Shown in pieces: positions 1 to 11,635 of a DNA stretch of 64,000 nt. The notes under the pieces are model-generated. The model ran no database searches and had not been told where the DNA came from. It worked only from the letters and a program-made list of their open reading frames with translations. This stretch comes from Castanea sativa (taxonomy: Eukaryota > Streptophyta > Magnoliopsida > Fagales > Fagaceae), in contig NC_134013.1 in assembly GCF_040712315.1 (NCBI RefSeq), positions 40,102,501-40,166,500 on the forward strand. Direction: 5' to 3'. A program made the translations under genes and the position numbers. Each line of letters opens with the position of its first letter. The stretch's first letter is position 1.

Positions 1-845
1 TCAGATTTGGATATTATTATTTAGAATATTTTTAGAAGATTTTGTAGGCTTCTAAAAGGGTGAATTAACGTGTAAAAGGGGGAAGAAAGACCAGACTTCA
101 TACACACCTCTCTCTCCCCTCTTCTCTAACTTCTCCTTCAAGTTTTCATCATGGCTCTGCGTGGCTAAAACTGTTATACTTGGTCGAAGGAAACGGAAGC
201 CTTGGAATCAATAAAACTATGAGATCTAATTTGTTTTTATTGTTCAATTTATGCTTTGAATATTGTATGTTCTTCTGTGCCTATTTTCATGTTTGTCTCG
301 TTTAATTACTAGGAGGCCTACTAGTTTACTATTCATTGCAATCTACTGCTAGGTTAGATACCAAATCCGTGATTGTTTGATCCCTCTAATTTGTGAAGCA
401 ACCAAGATTTAATGATTTGCTGCATAAAAAATTATTAGATCTTAGGAAGAACGCTCGACTAAATTAAATGCAACTACTTGTGTTTGTGTTGTTTAGCTTC
501 ATCGATCTCTCTAGTTCTTAAGGCTGCTACTAAATTAAACCTTTAGTACTTGTCTAGGGTTGTTTATTAGTTAGGGTTAATTAGATGGCTTGTTTTCTAA
601 TTAATGACTAAGGAGAAATAGGAAAACAGTTCCAACGGTGAATATTCAAAGTGTGAATTGATATACACTTGCATCAATGATCTGTTGTAAAATTCCAATG
701 GTGGATGTTGACTTAGACCAAGGTTTGTTCTTTTGATTGAATTCGATGCTTTAATTTGAATTGTTCCTTAGTTGTTTTTCTTAAAATTGTTTTCATTATA
801 CTCAAACCCCCCCCCTCCTTGTTCATGTAGCATAAAAATAGGCTA
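1..845. other. Unassigned repeat-derived sequence
   Basis: No credible coding region. A pyrimidine-rich CTCTCTCTCCCC stretch (about 107-140), an AT-rich body and a C-run near 807-816 are reminiscent of the LTR or leader of a large Ty3/gypsy element such as Athila. No terminal repeat, primer binding site or protein domain proves this. It is cut by the window edge. Sequence character changes near 945, where Tat-derived sequence begins. Confidence 0.3.
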
Positions 846-959
846 GATACTCTCCATGGGAACGATCCTTACTCGCACTACTACATATATTTTTAGAAGT
901 ATAGGTTTTATTTTTGGTTGCCTGCGACAGCACACCACACACTTCCCCAGGCAAGAAGT

Positions 960-1188
960 GGCAAGCCCTCTCCCCTTCATGAGGGAGACAAATCCTAACC
1001 CCCTCGGAAAACGGAAACCTATCCCTAAACCTAAAAAAAGTGTCAACGTCTAGTGCACGCTCTTCACTAAGGGCATGAAAAGCCCTGGCCTCCCTCCGAC
1101 TAGAAGTAGCGGTATCAACCTCCACCTCAACAGGGTCATCACTAGACAACAACCCCGTTTCCAACTCGCTAGATCTTACTTCCGACAT
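960..1188 (-). pseudogene. Fragment of Tat antisense gene (N-terminal exon)
   Basis: The minus-strand reading frame from the ATG at 1188 begins MSEVRSSELETGL and later reads FRFRDRF followed by ICLPHEGERAC. It matches the start of the antisense gene of Tat-2 (MSGEEVKSSELEIGLFSSED, start at 29983) and the end of the acidic N-terminal segment of the Tat-1 antisense gene (SLRSRY, then IRLPEEGERC). The frame leaves this homology at the truncation near 950. Only about 75 residues survive and the Transposase_28-like core is absent. Function unknown. Confidence 0.6.
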
Positions 1189-1856
1189 AGCCCTACGCCC
1201 ACCAGTTCCTTCAACTAATTCACTGACTAACGAAGCAAGGGAAGCAGATTGGCCAACACTAAACCTAAGCCATTGCTCCCAAACACAAAATCTCCAATTA
1301 ATGGGCAAAATGTATGGGAAGAACCTAAAGAAGCCCCTAAACGAGCAAAGAAAAATGAAATGGAAGGACAGAGTCGCCTAATCTCAGTACTCACAACCAT
1401 GGAACTTAAAAAGGAAAAAGGGAAGAAATTCCTATCCAAAAACGAAAAAGGAAAGACAAGCAGTTTTTTGCTACAAAGAGTAAAGCAAGGGAAAAGAAAC
1501 TGTACCTCAAAAGAACAATCCCAAAAAGGAAAAACGCGAAAGCTCAAAGAAGAAAAATACAGAGCAACAATGGCGCAAAGAGAGAGAAAAAGTAAGGGAG
1601 AAAGAGAAAGGCCAAATAGTTTAAAAAGCTGGGCACGAAAAACTGAAAAATAGCGGGAAACCCAAAGGTCCCTTGAGTAAAGCATTGATATCCACCAGTC
1701 AGAATGCACCACGTGGCCATGACACATACGGCGCTGCCACTTTGCCTTAAATGCAGAAACAACAAAAATATTAAGAGTCTCATCCGAGCAAAAAGACTTT
1801 TCATATTCTCAAGGTCGTCATGACACATATGGACAACCTCAGAATAAAGTGGCAAT

Positions 1857-2298
1857 TGATAGACAAAATAATTACCCTCGTCTAGGGAGGGCCAACTTGG
1901 ACAAGGACCAGACATAAATGACGTCATTCAATGCCTCGACTGTTACATATCAGCAAGGAGACCGTTGGAGCCCTCATAAAGACCAAGTAAAGACCTAAGA
2001 CATTATCCAAGCAAGCTTGAATTCGCCATTTAAGGAGGACAACGGCTACTAGAAAAAGCCTATATATACAAACCTATCATATTCCAAAAGAGGTACACGC
2101 ATGTACTTATACTTATTCCTACCACCAAATTCTCTTTATTCTAAAAAGATCCATTGATTGACTTTATCATCGAAGACTGTGGCCGGCACCACACCGGTGA
2201 CCAGAAAGAGTGGACTTTGCTTGTAACCTAACAGGCGTCAAGAACAAACCCGTGCTGACATGTCTGGACAAACCCATTTAGCATCATCATCATCATCA
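1857..2298 (+). repeat. 3' LTR of the Tat-3 fragment
   Basis: It starts TGATAGAC after AGTGGCAAT, which corresponds to the polypurine tract and LTR start of Tat-1 (GGGGGCAGT then TGATAG). It has a TATA box (CCTATATATAC, about 2058), the shared motif GGCCGGCACCACACCGGTG near 2181, and ends in a CATCATCATCA run, like the CATCATCA end of the other Tat LTRs. Length is about 442 bp, close to the 443-461 bp LTRs of Tat-2. The exact 3' boundary is blurred by the ATC/AAT microsatellite. Confidence 0.6.
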
Positions 2299-2397
2299 AT
2301 AATAATAATAATAATAACAATAATAATAATATCTAGTATTCTGTAAAAGAATTTATAAAATCAAGGGGGTTTTAGCTAATTTATACAAATTCAGATT

Positions 2398-2566
2398 TTT
2401 TTTTTTTTTTTTTTTAGAGAGTTTCAACCTATAGTGTCCGCTCCTGATAATTGTTCTTTATCATCAGACCAAGACACCAATTAGTTTTTGGTGTAGGCAA
2501 GGATTGAGCCTCAGATCTCTTATACAACCATCAGAGACTTTACCAGTTGAACTAACTGGAACCCAC
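2398..2566 (-). mobile_element. tRNA-derived SINE copy 1
   Basis: On the minus strand the head reads TTCCAGTTAGTTCAACTGG (pol III A-box region of a tRNA-like promoter), followed by a B-box region and the family-specific body (ACCAAAAACTAATTGGTGTC), ending in a long A-run (T-run at 2398-2415 on the plus strand). It is flanked by a perfect 12-bp target duplication CAAATTCAGATT at 2386-2397 and 2567-2578. The same family occurs at 18795, 47615, 47807 and probably 48608. Confidence 0.85.
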
Positions 2567-2578
2567 CAAATTCAGATT

Positions 2579-3170
2579 ATCATCTTACTAAACTAATGCA
2601 ATTAAGCAACTGGCCAACTGGGAATGGTCCATTGGAGCGCATACAACGGTTGCAGAGAAGCATGTGGCATGCATTAAATCCCATTAATTGATCATCTATA
2701 CATGAACGATGAATTGTTCCCAAAAAAAAAAAAACTATGAAGATGTAGAACCTTGTTTGACCGGGAATCACGATAATGAATTAAAAAAAGACGTGCCCCA
2801 ATTAAATATTCTCGGACTGTACGTAATGTAATCAAATATATAGTACGTACTAAATTAGCCAGGAAGAATAATTTGATGATTGATTTAACTCGAATTCATG
2901 ATGATTAGAAGGCAAAATTCTATTGACTTTGAATCTAAATTAAAGACTTAAGTGTCCAAAAAAATGATATTAATATAGTAATCACATCATTGAAAAGCCA
3001 CAAAGACCACGTATAGCCAAGGGTGCAAGTCTTATATATTAAAATGTAATAATTGTCCATAAGCTAGCTAATTAACTAGCTGTTTAGTGATTATTTGCAA
3101 GATTAACTCATTGAGAGTTAGAACTAAACACACATCAGTCTAGGAGACCTGGGCTGACAGGTTACGCACC

Positions 3171-3208
<38 letters not shown>

Positions 3209-3728
3209 ATATATATATATATATGATTTTTAATGTTACGCGTACAAGAATGATCCAGTCCAGTCCAGTGCCAACTTTACCTCGACCGGGCCAACATGGC
3301 AACATATATATATATATATATATAATTTTTAGAACACAGAAATGGTAATTGCATAAGTTGGGATTCCCGATCAATTCCTTTGATAATAAAGGGTCAACTT
3401 TCGAATTAAAGTGCACGTGTGACTGATTTACAACAAAAGCTAACACTCACAGAAGAAACTTGTAATTATAGTGGAATCTAAATGCCTCATTTCTCCAAGA
3501 AGTTTGTTAATTAATTTTCTCCCCCTCCTTGTGACAATGGCTGATTTTTTTTTTTTTTAATTCAATAGTTTAGAAATGAAAATGAAGAATTTGAACCATG
3601 AATATTTTCATTAAAAATACTAAGAGGTGATAACCAATTGAATTATAAGACTCTTAATAACTGAAAATTATATTAATAACATAAGATATAGATCTTCTGT
3701 CCCACATTTCCTGCTTCACTATATACTC
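2579..3728. other. Intergenic, AT-rich, with microsatellites
   Basis: No supported gene. It holds a compound (AT)n/(GT)n microsatellite at 3171-3223, a second (AT)n at 3305-3324 and a poly-T run near 3546. Open frames here arise from the repeats. Confidence 0.6.
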
Positions 3729-3911
3729 CACAAATAAAAACATGTTACATGTCTTTCTAATTTATTAAATGTTAAATTTATGCCTTCTATTATTTCAATT
3801 ACTTAAATCCGATGGGTTATTTATTTCTTTATTTTAGGAAATTGAAATAAAAGAAGGCATAAATTTAACATTTAATAAATTAGAATGACATGTGGCATAT
3901 TTTTATTTGTG
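3729..3911. mobile_element. Foldback MITE
   Basis: An inverted repeat with arms of about 75 bp. The left arm begins CACAAATAAAAACATG and contains TTAAATGTTAAATTTATGCC. The right arm is its near-perfect reverse complement, ending in TTTTTATTTGTG, around a spacer of about 30 bp. Weaker complementarity (CTGCTTCAC against GTGAAGCAAG) extends past both ends. No clear target duplication. Confidence 0.6.
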
Positions 3912-4393
3912 AAGCAAGAAAAATAGGATAGATAGAAAATTTGGACTCATCATCAACCCCTCCCACCCCAAAAAGAAATTCGTAACATTTACCATTCCGT
4001 ATCCTTTGTAGAATTATAATGATTTGTGTCAAGATATAGTAATCTTAATTCCTATCTATAATCTTTAGGTTAACTTCATTGTTCCAGATAGGAAAAATCA
4101 ATCGCCATTTAAAAAAAATAATAATAACAATAATAGGAAGATTAGGATCTATCATTTATATTTCATTGAATATTTGAAACTTACGATCCAAAAAATTTCA
4201 ACTAATTTTTATATTGATTTTTTTAATATATAAATCTAATTTTTGTATTGAACTTTTAACATCTTACTATGACTTTTATTTTTATCACAGTAAGTTGATG
4301 ACTTTAGGACTGTTCATGAAGATTTTTAAAATTTTAAACCTGAAAAATCTATGTTAAGTCTTGACTTATTCTAATCTATCCAAATATTCATTA
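3912..4393. other. AT-rich intergenic DNA
   Basis: No gene, terminal repeat or RNA feature is visible apart from short A- and T-runs. Confidence 0.5.
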
Positions 4394-5292
4394 GAGCATC
4401 TATAGCAGTGGAGCTAAAAATTTAGCTATTTTGACACCATAAAAAGTTATTTTATCTACTCACTTTACAAAATATGCTGCAGCAGTGGATCTATTTTAGC
4501 TTTCAACACAAAACATCACAATAAAATAATATATCTACTACAATAAAATAATATATCCACTACAATAAATAACAATCACAACCACCCGCAACCGCTGCCA
4601 CTACCGCAGTCGCTACCACTGTTGCCACCGACTCTTCCACCGCCACCGCAATTGCTACCGCTGCCACTACCACCACCACCACCGACTCTTCCACCGCCAA
4701 TGCTACCGCTGCCGCCACCATCGCCCCCGCCATCGCCGCCACCACCAACTCTTCCACCGGATCTGTCGTTGGTCTCTCAAGTCCGGCTCTCTCCTCTTGC
4801 TCGTGGGTCTCTCAAGTCCGCTTAGTCTGGTTATAGTTCATGGGTTGTGACTCTTTCAGTGATGGATTTTGGTTATGGGTTTTGGTGATGTTTTGGCCGT
4901 GAGTTTTGCCGATGTTTACTTCCCTTTTTTTTTTTTGGTAGTGGTGGGTTTGATGAGTGTGCGTGTGGTTGGGTTTGTGACTAATGTGGTGGTGGTGGAG
5001 GTGGTGATTGATATTGGTGGCGGTGGTGGGTTTGATGAGTGTGACTATGGTTGGATTTGTGACTGATGTGGTGGTGGTGGTGGTGGTGGTGGGGGTTGCC
5101 GTGGTTAGAGTTGGGTCTATGGCGACATGTGTCAGCAGCGTGGGTAAGGGGGGCCGGCGGCATGAGAGGTCTGAAAGTTGAGAGACTGTGAGAGTTCTGA
5201 GAAGAAAAGAAAAAATAAAATAAAATAAAAATATTTTAATCTAGACTGGGAATAATTTTTTTTTTTTTGGCTCTTAGTTATAGTGCGGTCAT
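4394..5292. mobile_element. PIF/Harbinger-type MITE copy 1 (one end degraded)
   Basis: The left end is GAGCATCTATAGCAGTGGAG preceded by TTA, the form of a PIF/Harbinger terminus and 3-bp target. The first 200 bases match the reverse complement of the right end of the copy at 6848-7508. The interior is a CCACCG/GGTGGT-rich low-complexity tract (4570-5100) that produces long but meaningless Pro/Ala/Val frames. The right end near 5265-5292 is only loosely recognisable. Confidence 0.55.
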
Positions 5293-5552
5293 ATTCTATG
5301 CTCACGTATTCTTTGAAGCAAAAGGACAAAGGGAGAAAAAACTGTAATTCTCTTCATCGGTAGTAGGGCCGTGTAAGGTAGTTTATTGTGAAGTAATTTT
5401 ATAGCTAGATTTAAGGGCTCCCAATTTCCAACCACATAAAATATTACTTCATTAATATTTGCAAAAGAATGGCAGTCAAAGAAATGGGGTCCAGTTCCTT
5501 TTTCTCTCACATCTTACAGCATGGAACGGGGTCATGTAGGTTTGACTTACGT

Positions 5553-5598
<46 letters not shown>

Positions 5599-5798
5599 GT
5601 ATCTCTAGGTGCGGAACAACGGAAAGTTCCTCCTTGGAATGAAGTCGACCAAACCCTAGAATACTCATTAATTTTGGGGTTAGAGCTTAGGATTTAGAAG
5701 AGAGGAAATGCACAAAAAGTTGTAGCTCCAAACGTTCAGTTTGTCAGCTATATATATATATATATATATAAAGCAAGTAGGAACTATTAGTTTTAAGG
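5293..5798. other. Intergenic with (AT)n microsatellites
   Basis: Two pure AT runs, at about 5557-5595 and 5749-5770. No gene is supported. Confidence 0.5.
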
Positions 5799-6300
5799 AT
5801 GGCAATTTTGTTACGTTCTATTTTACCCCGTACTTCGGGTGGGGTGGGGACGAAACGAGATTTTTATCTTGCACTCCAGTGGGTTAGAAATGAGTTTAGA
5901 CTTTTTAACCTCACTTTGCATTATTAATATTAAGATTTAGTTTGTATTACTAAGTGTTCAAAGGCTTTTTGTTTTTGTTGCGATATTGTCTTGTTAAGCA
6001 CTTTAGGTAATATTATTGAGTCATTACTAAAAATTAGTTTAATTTGATGTGATAAATTTAACAGTAATTTGAAGTGTATCTATATTAATAAAACATGTTT
6101 TATAAATTAAATAAAAAATAGTAACAAGTGTGTCGCAGGGTGAGACGGATTAACATGAATTAGAATTTTACAGAATAGAGCGAAGATAAGGCGAGACAAT
6201 TTGCCTCGTCATGCAAGATGGGGTGAAGACAGGGCAAGACAAAACTATGCAGAATGGGGCATCTTTTAGTTCTACCCCAGCCCCATTATCATCCCAATTT
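5799..6300. mobile_element. Possible hAT-like non-autonomous element
   Basis: The left end, GGATGGCAATTTTG followed by TACCCCG, and the right end, CCCCAGCCCCATTATCATCC, are roughly inverted. They resemble the common plant GGGATGACAATGGGGCGGGG termini. The interior has repeated GGGGTGAAGAC and GGGGCAAGAC-like motifs. No target duplication was found. Confidence 0.35.
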
Positions 6301-6419
6301 CATTTTGATAAAGACAAATACTTTTTTTAATTATATTTTTGTCTCATTTTTTTACAAACAATTATATAGCTTTCAATTTCTAAACTATATGTTTTAATAC
6401 ATATTATGTAAATAAACTA

Positions 6420-6792
6420 GGAGAAAATGGGCTTTGCCCTTATATTTTAAAATATCTAACACAATGTTCCTAATTTGAAACTATATACGAATATGTCCCT
6501 ATTTTGAAACTCGATTTTCTCAAAATCGAGTTTCAATGTAAAACTCAATTTTTAGAAAATCGAGTTATAATCAAATCAAACTTTAAAAAATATATATTTT
6601 GTGGAACTTGAGTTCCATGAACTCGAGTTCCATTTGAAAATTTTCGAGGAACTCGAGTTCCACTTGAAAATTTTCAAGGAACTTGAGCTCCATAAACTCG
6701 AGTTTCAAAACAGGGACATATCGCTATATAGTTTCAAAATAGGAACATTGTGCTAAATATTTTAAAAATAAGGGCAAAAGCCCACCTTCTCG
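6420..6792. mobile_element. Mutator-like foldback MITE
   Basis: Long near-perfect inverted arms of about 110 bp: GAGAAAATGGGCTTTGCCC on the left and the complement of GGGCAAAAGCCCACCTTCTC on the right. The duplication AAATAAACTA flanks both sides (6410-6419 and 6793-6802), about the 9-bp size typical of Mutator-like elements. The centre holds several short palindromes of the form GGAACTCGAGTTCC. Confidence 0.75.
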
Positions 6793-6847
6793 AAATAAAC
6801 TAACGAAAACGTGGGATACCCAAACAGATTCTAAGAAGGCTTAGTTA

Positions 6848-6997
6848 GAGCACTCACAGCAGTGGAGCTAAATAGCTATATAGCTATTTTAGCTCCATCA
6901 AAACACAAAAATTCACACTACAGCAGTGGAGCTAAAGGTAAAAAATTTTAGCTTCTTGCTACAGTATTAGTTGTGCTGTGTAGTAAGAAGCTAAAAA

Positions 6998-7028
<31 letters not shown>

Positions 7029-7508
7029 TATTATTAAACTTCTTTCTCTTCTCTCATTAAAATAATTTTTTTTCTTTTTTCTTTCTCTCTCTGCAGCATC
7101 CCTCATCTCCTCTCTGCTTCACCGGCCAACTCGCTGGCGATGGTGCTCATAAAATCCATATAAAACCCACCAAATCAGACACCTAGCCACTAGAAAAACA
7201 CCGAATCGAAACACCAGAAACGCTGATCTATCAAACCCACATCACAAAACACAAAACACAAAACACAAACCCACATAGATAGAGTAGAGAGATAGTGGCA
7301 GCGGTAGCAATAGCAATAGCGGTTGTAGGTAGTTGTGATTGTTGTTTATTGTAGTGGATATATTATTTTATTGTGGTGTTTAAATTATTTTATCATGTTA
7401 AAAGCTAAAATAAATCCAGTACTACAATATGTGAGTAGGTAAAATAGATAAAGTAACTTTTAGTAGTATCAAATAGCTAAATTTTTAACTCCACTTCTGT
7501 AAATACTC
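6848..7508. mobile_element. PIF/Harbinger-type MITE copy 2
   Basis: Terminal inverted repeats GAGCACTCACAGCAGTGGAG (left) and GAGTATTTACAGAAGTGGAG (reverse complement of the right end). Flanks are TTA and TTT, an imperfect 3-bp target duplication. The same family lies at 4394 and 18018. The interior has an AT run at 7013-7032 and short CACAAAACA repeats. No transposase. Confidence 0.7.
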
Positions 7509-7802
7509 TTTAAGTTTGCAAATCCTAGCTAGGAAGTTGGTGGGAAGTTGGTGGGGTTTATGCTGTGACAGCATTTGAAACCCTGAATGATGCATTTATT
7601 GTAACTACAATTTAATTTTTGGGTTTTACTATATTTTGGTAACAAGGGGTTATTCTCTCAAAGGACATGTCCTTTTGCATTAGATTGATCTGGAACGTTC
7701 GATCAAGGATGTTGTCTTCAATATGTTAACTCACGGTGTGATCATGATTAATGGACTATCACATCGGATGTTGGAGGTTTTATAACTTACTTTTCATCTC
7801 TA

Positions 7803-7867
<65 letters not shown>

Positions 7868-7939
7868 TATGACAAAGAGGTTTTTTAATAGTGTAAGGAG
7901 AGAAGTGAAATAAGATTCGACCTACAAATATAAGATCCG
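7509..7939. other. Intergenic with (CT)n(AT)n microsatellite
   Basis: A compound CT/AT microsatellite occupies about 7799-7867. Nothing else is recognisable. Confidence 0.5.
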
Positions 7940-8540
7940 AACCAAGAAATTTTCACCCATTCCTATGCGTTGGAATAAACCAACTGTAGGGTGGTTTAAG
8001 CTTAATTCGGATGGTGCTTCCATAGGGAATCCGGGGAGTGCAGGAGCAGGTGGACTGATACGTGACCATAGTGGAAATTGGGTTAAAGATTACATGAGAA
8101 ATATTGGGGTGGCCACGAGCATCATTGCTGAGTTTTGGGCTTTGAGAGATGGCCTACTACTGGCTTCTCAATTGGGCATAAACCAATTAATTATAGAACT
8201 TGATGCAAAAGTTATTGTTGATCTCTTGCTCTCCAACAATACCTATAATAGAGCTTACACGCCACTCCTAAATGATTGCAGGTACCTGCTACGCCAATTT
8301 CAGAACTACAAGATCAACCATGTCTATCGAGAGAGGCGAATAAATGTGCAGATCTGCTAGCAAAAGAAGCCTGCACATGTTCTACTGCTTTTGTTGTATT
8401 AGATAATCCATCTTTTGTTATGTAGTATTTTGGACTCAGATGCCTTGGGTCTGTACTCTGTAAGGCTCATAGCCAGTAACTTGCCTGTTTTGGGCTTCTA
8501 ATATCTATGAATATTCCATTTTAACCAAAAATATATATAT
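7940..8540 (+). pseudogene. 5'-truncated LINE: RNase H domain and 3' tail
   Basis: The frame from 7965 encodes the RNase H (RVT_3-like) domain that closes ORF2 of many plant LINEs. It opens WNKPTVGWFKLNSDGA with the first catalytic Asp, then has AEFWALRDGL with the Glu and IIELDAKVIVDLL with the next Asp. Near 8336 the frame shifts. The expected continuation (NKCADLLAKEACTCSTAF) is readable in another frame up to a stop near 8425. A 3'-UTR-like stretch and an A-rich end near 8520-8545 follow. Endonuclease and reverse transcriptase are absent, so the copy is dead on arrival or truncated. Confidence 0.75.
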
Positions 8541-8779
8541 TTAAACTCCATTAAAAATATGATATTATTTCAACAATAACAATTGTTTTTGTCACTTTTA
8601 TAAAAATTTATCATTAATATTTTTTTATATGCATTAATTATAATATGTTATATCATAAATAATTATGAAAATTTTGTGTTACATGACTAAAAAAATATGG
8701 CTTAAAAATTTGTACACAAATAAATAAATTTAAAAGTTTAATATAAAATCTAAATTCGCCATGAACTTATTGCTCTTTC

Positions 8780-8818
<39 letters not shown>

Positions 8819-8824
<6 letters not shown>

Positions 8825-9415
8825 ACGAACATGAATGTTGGAGCACTTGATAGGAGACAAAAAGGTGAGACAACCCTCATCCAGACCACTGACCCTAGCG
8901 CCAAGATTAGGATTCCTAGAACCCTTAAATGGTCTGAAATCACTTTCCCAGCCAATTGGACTTTAGAGAATGAGAACCATACTCTACAGATCCAAAACCC
9001 AGCCCAGAATCCAGATCTAGAATTTGTCCAACAACTAACCGATGGCACGGTTAGATTAAGTTTCGACAGATCTAGGCTTAGCACTCCTCTAGATTATGAG
9101 TGTAGGCAACCTCTGGACACATCCCGGTTTAGATCTCCAACCGATCTACATCAGCCCCGTAGGCAGTCCCCTATCTACCTTAGAGATAGACCTGCATCCC
9201 AGTGTAGCTCAACCAGACCTCTAGGATCACCTTTCCCTACGTCTAGGAGAGATTTAGGTGTTCAGCTTCAGGGAGTTAGAACCAATTCCCAACTCACCAC
9301 ACCTTGCTACACAGCCAAACAGGATTCGATTGTCAATGAGGAAGACGATCGTGAACAATCCCCCCCATCCCCTTCTGGAACTGATATAGAACAGCCTCCA
9401 GACCAGCAAGAAGAA
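8819..9415 (+). pseudogene. Endogenous pararetrovirus-like fragment (movement-protein C-terminal region)
   Basis: An uninterrupted frame of about 200 residues begins in a (AT)n microsatellite (8786-8820) and ends in a (GTAT)n tract (9415-9448), which supplies its final 15 or so residues. Readable segments include MNVGALDRRQKGETTL, KWSEITFPANW and DGTVRLSFDRSR, followed by a Ser/Arg/Pro-rich tail. From general knowledge this pattern resembles the region after the movement domain in polyproteins of endogenous Caulimoviridae (florendovirus-like). No coat protein, protease or reverse transcriptase adjoins it, so it is a partial relic. It could instead be an unknown repeat-encoded peptide. The assignment is by remembered motif resemblance only. 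Confidence 0.45.
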
Positions 9416-10386
9416 TTTATATGTATATATGTATGTATGTATGTGTGTGTAATTTTTTCAATTTAAAAAATTTTCCAAAGTCTTTTCTTGCCTAATTTTT
9501 TGTCTACTTTAAATAAGTTTAACAGCTAATTTCTTGTTGGATTTGTCGTGTCTAATAATTTTAATTGTCCCAGCCAAAGTAATATGCCTCGTGTATTACT
9601 TTAATTGACTTACATTTTTTTAAATAATTTTTTCTAATAATTTTAATTGACTTACATTTTTTTTAATAATTTTTTTTAACTTATTTGTTTTTATATAGCC
9701 TTTTGAAGCCTTTTTGTTAATAGTTAGATTTTAATTAACATTTACAAATAAAATATCAGTAAAAAAGTTATATCTAAACCTACAAGATAAGGTGACTTTC
9801 TTATTAACTAAAATTAGTTAGGCCTGTGGTATATATATTTTTAGTCTTTATGCAGCAGTGCCTAAATTATATCATCAATCCAACATATTCTGAAAGGTTT
9901 TCCAATTTTGATAATGGCCATTTTTTTTTTTTGGTGTGTGTGTGTGTAGAAAGTGAGAAACAAACGCACACACCAACTTTAAATGCAAAAGAATAAATAT
10001 ATTAAAGTTGAATTTTGTGAAAACCTAACGGTTGATGGGGGCCAATAGTCCTATTATTAATCCGTCCATTTTAAACTCAGCCATTTTAAACCATAAATGC
10101 ATATGAAACCTTTCATATATGGCAGGTTAAACTTTTGACATCCAAGTTTATAATACTGACTATAATTTATATGTCCAAAAAGAAGATATTTTTCAGTCTC
10201 CAAAATCTAATTAAAAAAAAAAAGAATATACGAAGACATTTATAATCACGATGCGAATAAGGTAGTAGTTGAAACACAACTATCAATGGTGGTAGGAGTC
10301 CCTCTAACAAACAAGGGAACCTTGCATAATAACACAACTAACAAAACGCCCTATTTCTTCTTCATTCTTTTTTAAGTCTTGTGTAT
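9416..10386. other. AT-rich intergenic DNA
   Basis: No supported gene. It contains short T-runs, a (GT)n at about 9934-9948 and two near-identical phrases TTTTAATTGACTTACATTTT (about 9600-9660), a small local duplication. Confidence 0.5.
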
Positions 10387-11072
10387 TGATAGTGACGTTA
10401 TTACAAGCTGACGGCACATTAAGAAACTGACGGAAATACGCTATCCGTCAACTACTGTCATTGACACCTCTTTTGACATTCAAGGCCACACCCCTTACGT
10501 GACGACGTTAGGCTAAAGGGATCAAGATAGCGAAGTCAAGACTGACGGCCAAGGTGAGAAGGTCCTTAGCTGACGATATCTTTGGAGATGTACCTAGGCT
10601 GACGACGGAATAGGAGGTGTACATTGGTTGACGACCTAGGCAGAAAAAAGCTGAAGGGGTTATCCAACCTCCATTCTTAATCTATCTTGACTTCTACATA
10701 CGTGAATATAAGGAAAGTGCTTTCGCTACACGTTTGGTCTTAGTCAAAAGGATCCCTATAAGGAAAAGAGCTCTATACGATATGCAAAGATCCGCGAATT
10801 GCTCTTCTAAAAGGAAGGTACTTCCTCACCAAGGCGTTTATTTCGGCTCTACACCACTATATAAACCCCAAAAACCCTCATGACAAAAGGTACGCACAAT
10901 TACCTCAACTCTGGCACTCTAGGGTTGTTTTAAAGGCTCTAACTTGATCGTCGGAGGGTCTTTGGCCGGCACCACACCGGTGCTCTCTGTCGATCACCTA
11001 CTTTCTCTTCGCAGGTGTTGCTTCAATCGGAGGAGTATTCGCAGCTTACTGGTGATTTCTTCGGCATCATCA
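10387..11072 (+). repeat. Solo LTR of the Tat-1 family
   Basis: The 686-bp sequence starts TGATAGTGACG and ends GGCATCATCA. It is the reverse-complement match of the 672-bp LTRs of Tat-1, including the diagnostic GGCCGGCACCACACCGGTG near 10961-10982 and a TATA box (CTATATAAACC, about 10857). Flanks are TGTAT (10382-10386) and GGTAT (11073-11077), a 5-bp target duplication with one mismatch. No internal domain adjoins it, so it probably arose by recombination between LTRs. The U3 part carries eight direct TGACG motifs and one inverted copy. Confidence 0.85.
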
Positions 11073-11077
11073 GGTAT

Positions 11078-11462
11078 ATATATATGATCCGATCTTGATT
11101 CTTTTTCTAATCCAACTTGTATAATATGCCTTCTCAAAAAAATAAAAAAATAAAAACTTCTATAATATGTGGAGGAATCTTTCATGCAGTACCATTACAT
11201 TCAGAAACATATATATTGTATAACGAATATTTGACAATTCTTTTAATGAATGATACTCTCTTAATTCCTCCTCCTCCTCTCTTCTTCTTCTTATTATTAT
11301 TATTATTATTTGGTTATACCTATTTTTTTTGTGCAAATTATTTTGCATCACTATTACAAGCTCCAAACTTGGTTGGAGGAACAATTGGAATAAGCTTACA
11401 ACCACTTTTAAATATTTCCAAGCTCGCATTTATTGAAAGAGCCAAGTTCACGTCATGGTAAA
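11078..11462. other. Intergenic DNA with TTA/CTT microsatellites
   Basis: CTC/CTT and TTA trinucleotide runs (about 11265-11312) generate open frames on both strands. No gene is supported. Confidence 0.5.
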
Positions 11463-11635
11463 TTATTAATGTATGTCCTTAAAGCATATATTAACCATCT
11501 ATTTTGAAAAAAAATTTGTGAAAAATTAAAAAAAAAAAGGTGAAAACAATTAACCAAATTTTCATTTTTTCACAAGAATTATTTTTAAATAGTTTACTAA
11601 TGTATGCCCTAAAGGCACATATTAGTAAAACCTAT
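11463..11635. mobile_element. Small foldback MITE
   Basis: Inverted arms of about 60 bp: TTAATGTATGTCCTTAAAGC on the left and the complement of GTATGCCCTAAAGGCACATA on the right, around an A-rich centre. The outer part of each arm is itself partly palindromic. Confidence 0.5.

Larger units (their letters stand above)
946..2298 (+). mobile_element. 3' end of a Tat-lineage Ty3/gypsy retrotransposon (Tat-3 fragment)
   Basis: This is the tail of an LTR retrotransposon whose gag-pol would have read on the plus strand. It keeps the first part of the antisense extra gene (minus strand, 960-1188), a purine-rich untranslated stretch (about 1310-1660) and a 3' LTR. The same order is seen in the fuller copies at 21437-30994 and 33036-43985, which is the basis for the call. 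The 5' part, including all pol domains, is missing, and the junction near 946 is abrupt. Confidence 0.6.

Noticed and set aside
1249..1727. Lys-rich plus-strand and Phe/Leu-rich minus-strand frames
   Set aside because: Purine-rich untranslated sequence of the Tat-3 fragment; no motif and no partner in the other Tat copies.
4560..5163. Pro-, Ala/Val- and His-rich frames
   Set aside because: They are produced by CCACCG and GGTGGT simple repeats inside a MITE.
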